Shown here: piece after piece, positions 16,347-23,232 of the stretch | How the letters are laid out: each line of letters starts with the position of its first letter | Numbering within the stretch: position 1 is the stretch's first letter | Virus record (IMG/VR): IMGVR_UViG_3300036770_008711 | Span: 1 to 37,934 of that record | DNA from: a virus | DNA: 37,934 nucleotides | Direction: 5' to 3' (one strand) | The notes under the pieces: generated by a model | What the model was told of the DNA's origin: nothing | Database searches by the model: none | The model's input: the letters and a program-made list of their open reading frames with translations, nothing else | Translations under genes and position numbers: made by a program

Positions 16347-16356
16347 AACAATCTCC

Positions 16357-16378
16357 AGCCCCGGCAACCGCCGGGGCT
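16357..16378 (-). other. Strong GC stem-loop between capsid gene and gp35
   Basis: A perfect 9-bp stem AGCCCCGGC / GCCGGGGCT with a 4-base loop lies 11 bases after the major capsid stop codon. No T tract follows. The ribosome binding site of the next gene begins directly after it. It probably protects the 3' end of the capsid mRNA or lowers expression of the next gene relative to the capsid. Confidence 0.65.
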
Positions 16379-16388
16379 ATGCCAGGGG

Positions 16389-17315
16389 TTACAGGAAGTC
16401 GGCGACCAGAACGTCGAACTTGTCTTTGAGGTCGTTACTGACTGACGTACCACCGTCATCAATCAAGTCGCGGACCTTCATTTGATTGGCAATTTTCTGT
16501 TTACTGTTCGGGACCACCAGCAACAGTTTGTTTTTGCCAAGGCCAAGCGGCCGGCCACCATCGGCTTTGAAACCACCCATCATTTCAATGGCCTGCCAAA
16601 GCGTGGCGTATGTCAGTTCTTTTTTGACACCAATCGCCATCTGCCAGAAACCGAAACCAACGTTGGCCCGCAGATCAACACCGTAACGGAACAGCTTTTT
16701 GGTAAAGACCTGCTCATCGTTCGGGTTATCCATCGCCGCAAACTGCGGCTTGCTGCGTTCCTGGTAAATCAGCGGTTTCAGAGAGCGGCTTACATCGAGC
16801 AGGAACCAAGGCTCACCAACATAGGCGCCGTCGATAATGACGTTGGACACAGAATTATTGGTGCCAGAGCCGTCGACTTTGGTGTTGACCGGATGGTCGG
16901 TATCGAGGAAGTACTGACCGTCATAACACAGCGTGGTGAAACCCGCTTTGAGCAGTGGGAACACCAGTTCATCCGGGAACACTTCAGAGGCATAACCCAT
17001 TTCATCGAACATCGGGTTATAGACGCCCAGGTTGTCGTCTGCGATATCGTTGCGGTCGACACCGACGCTGCTTTCGAAGTCTTTGTTCTGAATGGAATAG
17101 GCGTGTTCTTTCATCGAATTGATGACGCGATCGCCAATCCACTCCCGAAAGCCAGGCCACTGACCTAACCAGCCATAGGTATTACTTTTGGTGGTACTGG
17201 GGACCACTGTGGCCACTTGCAGATATTGCGGCTTGGCCCGGACTTTGCCCTGTTCAAAAACTTTGTTAAAGGCAACGCGCATCGCGTTTAAGGTTGCGTT
17301 GGTAATAAGTGCCAT
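16389..17315 (-). CDS. T: Major capsid protein (Mu T / gp34-like)
   Basis: This 308-residue protein is the Mu-type major head subunit. It starts ALITNATLNAMRVAFNKVF, followed by the signature FGWLGQWPGFREWIGDR-like segment (here YGWLGQWPGFREWIGDRV) and FESSVGVDRNDIADDNLG, then FLDTDHPV, all typical of the Mu/FluMu family. It adopts the HK97 fold by family knowledge. It is preceded by protease/scaffold and followed by gp35 and gp36 equivalents, the canonical order. The gap to the protease stop codon is 4 bp. Confidence 0.93.
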   Translation of the reverse strand: MALITNATLNAMRVAFNKVFEQGKVRAKPQYLQVATVVPSTTKSNTYGWLGQWPGFREWIGDRVINSMKEHAYSIQNKDFESSVGVDRNDIADDNLGVYNPMFDEMGYASEVFPDELVFPLLKAGFTTLCYDGQYFLDTDHPVNTKVDGSGTNNSVSNVIIDGAYVGEPWFLLDVSRSLKPLIYQERSKPQFAAMDNPNDEQVFTKKLFRYGVDLRANVGFGFWQMAIGVKKELTYATLWQAIEMMGGFKADGGRPLGLGKNKLLLVVPNSKQKIANQMKVRDLIDDGGTSVSNDLKDKFDVLVADFL

Positions 17316-17319
17316 GTGC

Positions 17320-17874
17320 TTAAGCTCCTAAGCCCTGGGCCAATTCAGCGTGCGAAATGCCGATTTGGTCTGCGACTAATTTCTGGTCCGCCGTTAATGA
17401 CGCGACCGGTGATTTATCCTGTGTATCCGGCGCTTTGCGCTGTTCGGTCTGCTTTGCCGTTAAAGCCGCAACAACCGGACGGGCAGCAAGCTGTGCTGTT
17501 AATGCAGCCATGTTTTGCTTGCCGAGGCTCACCAGGTAGTCTTTTTCCGACGCCAGGATCAGCTTGCCGTCCTGCTCGGCCTGAGCAATCACTTGCTCCA
17601 CCGTCAGGCTCGCTGTGGTCGCCGTCAGCGCAGCCACCTGTGTCAGCGCAGCGTTGTACTGCGCGATGGGCACGTACTGCGACAGGTCGACATTGCCGGC
17701 TCCGGCAGATTCGAGGGTTTCGATTTTTGCAGTTAAGGCAGCAACGTTGCCGGCACTGCTTTGCAGGGTAGTCACAGCGGTCAGCGCAGCCTGGGCTTGC
17801 TCGTCAGTCAGGTTGTCGCCTGGCTTCAGAGTAATGCCCAGCTTTGCCATCAACTGGATCAGCAAATCAGACAT
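17320..17874 (-). CDS. Z: Internal-start scaffold protein (Mu Z-like)
   Basis: An in-frame ATG at 17874 inside the protease gene has a well placed ribosome binding site (GGAGA, 7 bases upstream) and begins MSDLLIQLMAKLGITLKPGD. The 184-residue product would be Ala/Leu/Gln-rich coiled coil, the composition of a scaffold. In Mu the scaffold Z is made from the same frame as protease I, giving free scaffold plus a protease fused to scaffold. The site is visible; production of the shorter protein is inferred. Confidence 0.6.
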   Translation of the reverse strand: MSDLLIQLMAKLGITLKPGDNLTDEQAQAALTAVTTLQSSAGNVAALTAKIETLESAGAGNVDLSQYVPIAQYNAALTQVAALTATTASLTVEQVIAQAEQDGKLILASEKDYLVSLGKQNMAALTAQLAARPVVAALTAKQTEQRKAPDTQDKSPVASLTADQKLVADQIGISHAELAQGLGA

Positions 17875-18432
17875 GGGTTTATCTCCGTGGGTGGGTTGTT
17901 CAAACCGAGCCACCAGAGACGCAAGCGCCTCCATACCGATGGCGCCGGGATTGTTGGTTAGCGCCGCCATCAGAATTTCTGTTGGCTCGCCGGTAGTGGT
18001 GTCATAAGGGAAAACGGCAGACAGGTAACGGTACTCTTTGGCATCAACAAAGCCCTGAGCACGTGGCGTCCATAAAGGTTTAACGTAAAGTCCCTTGCCT
18101 GGCTGATATTGAAATTCACGAAAGAAGCCAGCAGCAGGTGCTGCAATGCCAGTAGTGGCAGCGTTTAGTGTTTGATGTTCGTAATCAATCACCAGGTCAT
18201 TTTGGCGAAGTGCTGCTTTAGCAATGAGACGCGCAGCAACTTCGGCATTCATCCGCCATTTGCCACCTAGGACGTCATGCGGCCTGCCATCAACGGCAGA
18301 GAACTCGCCATCAGGCAGCAACATTTTCCAGTCATCGCCTTCGCTCAGTTCTGCCGTCAGAACGGCATAACCCAGTTGGCTAGCACTGGCAGCAGAGAGA
18401 ACGGCGATGGATAAAGCAGATTTGGAAAACAT
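17320..18432 (-). CDS. I: Head maturation protease with scaffold C-terminus (Mu I-like)
   Basis: This 370-residue protein starts with a hydrophobic Ala/Ser-rich segment. Its protease domain (about 25-165) carries LLPDGEFSAVDGR, IDYEHQT (catalytic His) and EYRYLSAVFPYD (catalytic Ser in the YLS motif). A linker follows, then a helical scaffold region (about 187-350), then a C-terminal helix that ends ISHAELAQGLGA. It cleaves scaffold and itself during prohead maturation. The start codon lies 4 bases after a terminator-like hairpin and lacks a good ribosome binding site, so translation initiation here may be weak or structure-dependent. The gene follows the DUF2971 cassette instead of G. Confidence 0.88.
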   Translation of the reverse strand: MFSKSALSIAVLSAASASQLGYAVLTAELSEGDDWKMLLPDGEFSAVDGRPHDVLGGKWRMNAEVAARLIAKAALRQNDLVIDYEHQTLNAATTGIAAPAAGFFREFQYQPGKGLYVKPLWTPRAQGFVDAKEYRYLSAVFPYDTTTGEPTEILMAALTNNPGAIGMEALASLVARFEQPTHGDKPMSDLLIQLMAKLGITLKPGDNLTDEQAQAALTAVTTLQSSAGNVAALTAKIETLESAGAGNVDLSQYVPIAQYNAALTQVAALTATTASLTVEQVIAQAEQDGKLILASEKDYLVSLGKQNMAALTAQLAARPVVAALTAKQTEQRKAPDTQDKSPVASLTADQKLVADQIGISHAELAQGLGA

Positions 18433-18462
18433 AAAAGCCCAGGGTTAAAAACTCACTGGGCT
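18433..18462 (-). terminator. Terminator hairpin touching protease start codon
   Basis: After the DUF2971 gene the transcript can form AGCCCAG / CTGGGCT with a 13-base loop, followed by TTTTATGTTTT, in which ATG is the protease start codon. A second upstream strand, AAAAGCCCCAG (18492-18482), can pair with the same CTGGGCTTTT, giving a longer alternative stem. It looks like an intrinsic terminator for the accessory gene and would shape transcription of the protease and capsid genes. Confidence 0.6.
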
Positions 18463-18506
18463 GATTTTGAGGTAGTTGACTGGGGCTTTTGATTTAAAAC
18501 GTTTTG

Positions 18507-19433
18507 CTATTTAACTTCGTCTTTCAGGTATTCCATCTTGTATGTGATTGGACTTAACTGTTGCCGGAACACGTCAACTATTCCATTTTGAGAGTTAGAT
18601 AGGTTTTGTGCAGTTTGGCGTATTTTTTTAATTGTCGCTGCTGATGCTTTCGCTCCTGCTGTAATTGACTTCACTCTGAACCCTCCAGGGAGGCTTATTG
18701 CTACACCGTGACCATCTTCAAGCCTTTCATCGAATCGATGTACGAGCCTAACCTCTTGTTCATGGGACCAATTCATTGATTTTGTGGCGAATAGTTCTCT
18801 AATGCAATTTGTGAATAGTATCTTCCAGAGGTCAAGCTTCGGCCTAAGCGAACGATACTCTACGGTATGAAGCATCTGCTTTACGCTAGGTTCACTTTCA
18901 TTCTTCCGCGTTGCTGCATAGTGGATTTCAGAGAATTCGTAAGACACAACAAAGCCCCTGTGTCCGCTTGCATAGTAGGCCCACATTAGTTCGCTGTCGG
19001 AACGTTTTGAAAAACACGTAACACCATAATGCTTCAGTTCATTACTTAGGTAGGTCTTAAAATCCGCTCTAAAATCAGTCGAATTTATGAATTTCCCGGT
19101 GGAGGGACTCAAATGCAACAGCAATAGCTGAATCAGTTCATCCGTAACCATAAACCTAGGAGAACCAGATTTACTGTGCATCGAATCAATGTATGCATTT
19201 ATCAATGTCGACGGATTATCAGTAATCATCATCTGAGTTGCGTCAATACTCACATCAAGCTCAAATGGGTCATTAAACTTTAAAGGATTGGCCGACCAAA
19301 TTTGGCCTGCTTCAATAGTGTCTAGCCTTTTCATTTCGTTAGGACAATATATATGCAGGTCTTTCCTAAATTTCTGGAGAAATGATTCTAGCGATAAATC
19401 ATTTGGCCCTATTCCTATTCTTATCTTCCCCAT
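18507..19433 (-). CDS. DUF2971 family accessory (moron) protein
   Basis: This 308-residue protein is a DUF2971 member. It shows the ANPLKFNDPFEL motif (about residue 55), then GVTCFSKRSDSELMWAYYA-type core (about 140-155, here with GHRGFVVSYEF), then the WSHEQEVRLVHRF motif near residue 225. The biochemical activity of the family is not established; members occur in accessory regions and near defence genes of bacteria and phages. It is more AT-rich than its neighbours and is not part of the Mu head module. It sits between G and I and carries its own likely promoter and terminator, the structure of a moron. A defence or superinfection role is inference. Confidence 0.85.
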   Translation of the reverse strand: MGKIRIGIGPNDLSLESFLQKFRKDLHIYCPNEMKRLDTIEAGQIWSANPLKFNDPFELDVSIDATQMMITDNPSTLINAYIDSMHSKSGSPRFMVTDELIQLLLLHLSPSTGKFINSTDFRADFKTYLSNELKHYGVTCFSKRSDSELMWAYYASGHRGFVVSYEFSEIHYAATRKNESEPSVKQMLHTVEYRSLRPKLDLWKILFTNCIRELFATKSMNWSHEQEVRLVHRFDERLEDGHGVAISLPGGFRVKSITAGAKASAATIKKIRQTAQNLSNSQNGIVDVFRQQLSPITYKMEYLKDEVK

Positions 19434-19466
19434 CGTTTAAAGCCCTTTTAAATCCAGTTAAGAGCG

Positions 19467-19487
19467 ATTATGTCATCACGATTGATG
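19467..19487 (-). promoter_or_regulatory. Extended -10 promoter candidate for DUF2971 gene
   Basis: Upstream of the DUF2971 gene the minus strand reads TGACATAAT (19475-19467), an extended -10 element (TGN plus a 5/6 match to TATAAT). The -35 region is poor. An imperfect inverted repeat CATCA/TGATG (19474-19487) overlaps it and could be an operator. This is weak evidence on its own, but together with the downstream terminator it fits an independently expressed cassette. Confidence 0.35.
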
Positions 19488-19527
19488 GAACGGGGCAAGT
19501 TAACTTTAAAATCCAGCAGAAAGCGTC

Positions 19528-19974
19528 CTAAGGAGAATTTAACCAATCTTTCAAAATGCCCAAAACTTCCACACTATCTTGCCAGGGACCATCAGTGATG
19601 CCGACAAAAGATCGCGCCTCAATGCCGTCTTCTTCTCGGCCAAATTGATGCGTTGCGGCATATTCCAGATTTGAACCAAACAGCAGCTCAGATGCAGTCG
19701 CTTCATAACTTAAAGTGTCACGCAGTGTACCTTGGTCCTGCAGGATGCGATCTTCACCTTTTTTACGGGCCAGCGTTTCTGGTGCCAACGGTGCCCAGGG
19801 CGTGCCATCAGGTGCAACTTCAAGTTGAAAGCGGGACTGATGAGACTCCAGAAGGTATTCGCCGACTTGCGAAAGGGCTGGCTGCAGATCCCGGGTTTTA
19901 TTCATCAGCTGATTGAGGGTGTCGACCAGCTCCGATACGCCGCTCAGCTGAGCGGCAAGGTTTACGCCGGCCAT
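19528..19974 (-). CDS. G: Phage virion morphogenesis protein (Mu G / gp31-like)
   Basis: This 148-residue protein has the virion morphogenesis (tail completion) family pattern: a central SRFQLEVAPDGTPWAPLAPET segment, here split by Q and V, then KKGEDRILQDQGTLRDTL, then LEYAATHQFG and a C-terminal RSFVGI. In Mu, G follows F. Here it follows a small acidic ORF and overlaps it by 13 bases. It is needed for joining or completing head and tail. Confidence 0.9.
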   Translation of the reverse strand: MAGVNLAAQLSGVSELVDTLNQLMNKTRDLQPALSQVGEYLLESHQSRFQLEVAPDGTPWAPLAPETLARKKGEDRILQDQGTLRDTLSYEATASELLFGSNLEYAATHQFGREEDGIEARSFVGITDGPWQDSVEVLGILKDWLNSP

Positions 19975-20234
19975 TCATTATCATCCGACTGCAAAAGTGC
20001 AAACTCTTCGGCGCTGGCGTCTGCATACATACATTCGACCACTGAGCTGAAACGCTGATAGTCTTCACCGCCTGCAGCTTTGGCTTGCCTGGTCAGCTCC
20101 TTCACACGCTGGATTTTCTGGCTATACGGCAGATCACTTTTCAGCACTGCGAATGCTTCATCAGCCAGCGGCGTTTCAGGCTCTTGGTCAAAATCGCCTG
20201 CCATGGCGCGTTTGAGTGCTTCTTCTATCGACAT
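19962..20234 (-). CDS. Small acidic protein after MuF-zincin gene
   Basis: This encodes 90 residues, strongly acidic (about 19 Asp/Glu against 9 Lys/Arg), with two predicted helices and no membrane segment. Its ATG shares one base with the stop codon of F, and it overlaps G, so it is co-translated with both. I do not recognise a family. Its placement directly downstream of a gene with a C-terminal putative metalloprotease domain makes a cognate binding or immunity partner one possibility. A structural accessory role is equally possible. Confidence 0.6.
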   Translation of the reverse strand: MSIEEALKRAMAGDFDQEPETPLADEAFAVLKSDLPYSQKIQRVKELTRQAKAAGGEDYQRFSSVVECMYADASAEEFALLQSDDNEWPA

Positions 20235-21658
20235 CAGTTCAACGCCTGTTTCATTAATTGGTCAAAGTATAATGCAACATCTTCATTCCAGGCGGCCAGC
20301 GCTTTGCGGTTCAGTAACCACATCACAAAGTGTTCGGCATGCCATTCTTTGAAGTTTTCCGTTGCGTATTTGGTTAGCCAGCCGGAAATACCACTTCTGC
20401 CAAGGCCTGTTTTATAATGCAGCTGATGGCCCATCTCGTGCAGCCAGTCACTTAAAAGGCGCCCATCTGCACCATCTGTCACCTGCTTTTTAATCACATC
20501 CGAAAGAGTCCAGGCCGGTTTCCCACCCTGCTTTAGCAGGATGACTAAATCGACGGCCCGGCGCATTTCGTTTATTGCCGCCTTACTCAAGGCGTTATCG
20601 GCACTCACTTTAATGACTACATGATTGTAACTCCTCGATGTAAAACCGTCGGCCAGACGGTAACCTTTGGTGGTGTAACAGTGCAGCGGGTGAACACCTG
20701 GCACTTTGCCCAGGTAATCATTTACTTCCGCCAGAATTTTGGTGGGCGCAATAGCCTTGGGGTTCATCTGAGCTTGGGTAATAAACATCGTTTTAATGTC
20801 GTGCTTTTGCAGGAACTGCGACAACAGCTGCACTTGCGGGCCAGCTGACGTTGCCGCCAGTTCTGTTAGCTTTTCATTTAGTCGATGGATGTTGACGCCT
20901 GGCACAGTGCTAAAAGCCGAAGGCACCAACCGGTCCGGTAAACGTTCGGCCAGCGGCAACTTGTTGGCCAGTTGCTCTTTAACCTGCGCACTGGGCTTGT
21001 TTGCGCCCGGAGCATAATCAAAGCCCGGATCAATCCCCTTTGGTACCTGATGAACTTCGCCGGTCTTTTTATCGACCCATTCCCGGCGCTCAATTTCCGG
21101 CTCTTTCGATACGCTCAGCCCTTTTCGTTCCAGACTTTGTTTAGTCTCGCCGATGACTTTGCACTTGCAGCCCCAGCCGTTTTGCGGGAACCAGATCTGC
21201 CAGAAGGCGGCAGTCCTGGGTAAAACCAGCCCGTGTTTAGCCTGGTGGGCCGGGCGTGGATACCGGCTATCGCCATGGACATAGCGCCAGAATTCAAATT
21301 GCTGCAGTTGCTGGTAGCGGCCGGCGTTATACGCCTGGCGCATATTGGTGTCGTAGATAGTGCGTGCCCGCCAGGCGGCATCGCCGGTATGTTCCCATCC
21401 GGTTCGTTTAACAATGTTTTTAAACTCGCGTTGAAACCATTTTAAACTGCGCCCTTCAGCAATCGCTGCATCCACAGCCTGGCGTAAATCGGCCAGTAAA
21501 TCGGTTTTCATCGCACCGGCGACCATAAAGCCGACATTGTGCTGCTCGCGCCAGATATCTGCCCAGCGTTCACTTGGCAGGTTCGCCTTCGCTCTGAAAA
21601 ATGCGATGGCCTCTTTAAATGGCAAGCTGCCGTACTGAGCGGTATTTGGGGTTTTCAT
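20234..21658 (-). CDS. F: MuF head morphogenesis protein with C-terminal zincin (HEXXH) domain
   Basis: This encodes 474 residues. The N-terminal about 215 form the SPP1 gp7/Mu F domain, with TIYDTNMRQAYNAGRYQQL, HGDSRYPRPAHQAKHG and the terminal FPQNGWGCKCKV signature. Residues 215-300 are a linker. The C-terminal part has H407-E408-M-G-H411 (DWLHEMGHQLHY), followed by YATENFKEWHAEHF (E438/E442), the HEXXH...EWxAE arrangement of zincin metallopeptidases such as those in MuF-linked toxins. Mu F proteins are injected or virion-associated and often carry variable C-terminal enzymatic domains. The start overlaps the portal stop codon (TGATG). Confidence 0.88.
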   Translation of the reverse strand: MKTPNTAQYGSLPFKEAIAFFRAKANLPSERWADIWREQHNVGFMVAGAMKTDLLADLRQAVDAAIAEGRSLKWFQREFKNIVKRTGWEHTGDAAWRARTIYDTNMRQAYNAGRYQQLQQFEFWRYVHGDSRYPRPAHQAKHGLVLPRTAAFWQIWFPQNGWGCKCKVIGETKQSLERKGLSVSKEPEIERREWVDKKTGEVHQVPKGIDPGFDYAPGANKPSAQVKEQLANKLPLAERLPDRLVPSAFSTVPGVNIHRLNEKLTELAATSAGPQVQLLSQFLQKHDIKTMFITQAQMNPKAIAPTKILAEVNDYLGKVPGVHPLHCYTTKGYRLADGFTSRSYNHVVIKVSADNALSKAAINEMRRAVDLVILLKQGGKPAWTLSDVIKKQVTDGADGRLLSDWLHEMGHQLHYKTGLGRSGISGWLTKYATENFKEWHAEHFVMWLLNRKALAAWNEDVALYFDQLMKQALN

Positions 21659-23232
21659 CAGTTACCTGCGGACACGTCAAACCGGCCTGCGACATCTGCA
21701 GCGCTTAGAGCCAACTGCATCACTTCGGCCAGCTCTGACTCATCCAGCTTGCCTTCAAGCAGCAGCAGTTGTTGCAGCAAGTCTTCCAGGCTGGTGGCAT
21801 TTGCGACCAACTCTTCAATTGGCTTAAGTAATTTGCCCATCGCCGGCGCAGCTTTTGCGCGTAGTTGGCCAGCCAGTTGGTCGGCTAAATCCTGCTCTGG
21901 CAATTCCGCTTTCAGGCTGGCAATAGCCATGGTCAGTGCGGCAGCTTTATCTTTTGCGGGTACCGCTGGTGCGGCCGGAGTCTGTGCGCCCAGCACCGGC
22001 TCGTCGTTTTCGGGCAGCGGAATAGACAATTTTTGGTGCGCCCAGGCAGTTGGGATCTTCATGCCGGCATTGGCCAAAGCTGGCAACGCTTCACTGAACA
22101 GTTTGATATCTTCGGCTTCCTCGATATCAAATTTCAGCTGCGGCATTCGGCGCGGGTCGCCGGTGTACGATTTGCCGTTTAGCATGTGCATTGGCCACAG
22201 TAAATCGCGGTTCAGCGTGCTGGCCAGTTGGCGCAGGTCATGATTTCGGATATCAAGCCGCACCTCATTGTGCACATTCCCCAGAGCCTGGCTGCCGGTA
22301 CTGTCGACTTGTGCTGTTAATGTCTGGCCCAAAATAACCTTGGACTGTACGCGCTCACACCAGGACATCATGGTCATAAACGGATCGCCGCCGCCCTTCG
22401 CCGCTTCGACAAAGTCCATTTCCATGCCTTTGGGCATAATGCCGGCGCTGTTGTGCCCAACACTCCAGACCGCCTGCAGCAGCCGGTTCTTTTCATCATC
22501 ACTGGCGCCGGCCGGATATTTACCAATCCGGATCGGAATACCGTAAATCTCTAAAAACTCAGCCAGGTCTCGCACCGAATAATTCTTAAAGATAAATGGC
22601 CAGGCTAATTGGCGGATCAAACCAGTGCGAGCGACATAACCACTTTTGGCGGCGTGGCGATGCTGGATCCAGCCGAACTGCGCCAGCGCTTCACCTTCGG
22701 CTGTGCCGTTACGTAACACCAGCTGATCCTGATTGTGTGGAGACAGTTGGAACCAGGTGGCTGGCCTGTGTTGAAAATCCGCCGGCAAGCGAAAGTCGTT
22801 ATAGCGCTCCCAGTGAAACTCCAGATTACTAAAGCCCTTTAAAATACCGTCGGCCATATTGAAGATCACATCTTCAAAGTTGGGGGTATCAGCCAGCACA
22901 TCGTTGTACGTGGCCGCGTCTTTCTTTTCCTGGGCACTGGCGTTGCGTGGCGGTTCAATGCGATACGGCACACTGGTCAATGCCATGCGGCGCTTAAACA
23001 GCTCGGCATAAATGTGGCCGTCCTTTTCCTCAACATCCTCTGCCAGGTAACACTGCGCCAGTAAGTTGCCCTGCTCTGCATCGGTCATAATGGCGGCCAG
23101 CGTCATCGGCGTTAAGCCGCGGCTTGGATGTTCGGCGAACTCCCGGCGCAACTGCAGAATACGAGGGCTGTTATCGGTCTGTTTTTGTTTCTCGCGCACC
23201 CGGTACATGGTGCCGTTTTTATCTGTTTGCAT
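21658..23232 (-). CDS. Portal protein, DUF935 (Mu gp29-like)
   Basis: Portal of the DUF935 type. From the ATG at 23232 it has 524 residues; this start makes a TAATG overlap with the terminase stop and has AGGA 9 bases upstream, while an upstream ATG at 23241 is also possible. Typical features are SRGLTPMTLAAIMTDAEQG, a helix-rich core with LEFHWER, IYGIPIRIGKYPAGA and GSQALGNVHNEVR, and a long acidic/Ala-rich C-terminal region. It forms the dodecameric portal through which DNA is packaged and is followed by F as in Mu. Confidence 0.92.
   Translation of the reverse strand: MQTDKNGTMYRVREKQKQTDNSPRILQLRREFAEHPSRGLTPMTLAAIMTDAEQGNLLAQCYLAEDVEEKDGHIYAELFKRRMALTSVPYRIEPPRNASAQEKKDAATYNDVLADTPNFEDVIFNMADGILKGFSNLEFHWERYNDFRLPADFQHRPATWFQLSPHNQDQLVLRNGTAEGEALAQFGWIQHRHAAKSGYVARTGLIRQLAWPFIFKNYSVRDLAEFLEIYGIPIRIGKYPAGASDDEKNRLLQAVWSVGHNSAGIMPKGMEMDFVEAAKGGGDPFMTMMSWCERVQSKVILGQTLTAQVDSTGSQALGNVHNEVRLDIRNHDLRQLASTLNRDLLWPMHMLNGKSYTGDPRRMPQLKFDIEEAEDIKLFSEALPALANAGMKIPTAWAHQKLSIPLPENDEPVLGAQTPAAPAVPAKDKAAALTMAIASLKAELPEQDLADQLAGQLRAKAAPAMGKLLKPIEELVANATSLEDLLQQLLLLEGKLDESELAEVMQLALSAADVAGRFDVSAGN

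Noticed and set aside
16482-17168. 228-codon + strand ORF
   Set aside because: It is fully antisense to the major capsid gene, has low-complexity shadow composition and no ribosome binding site.
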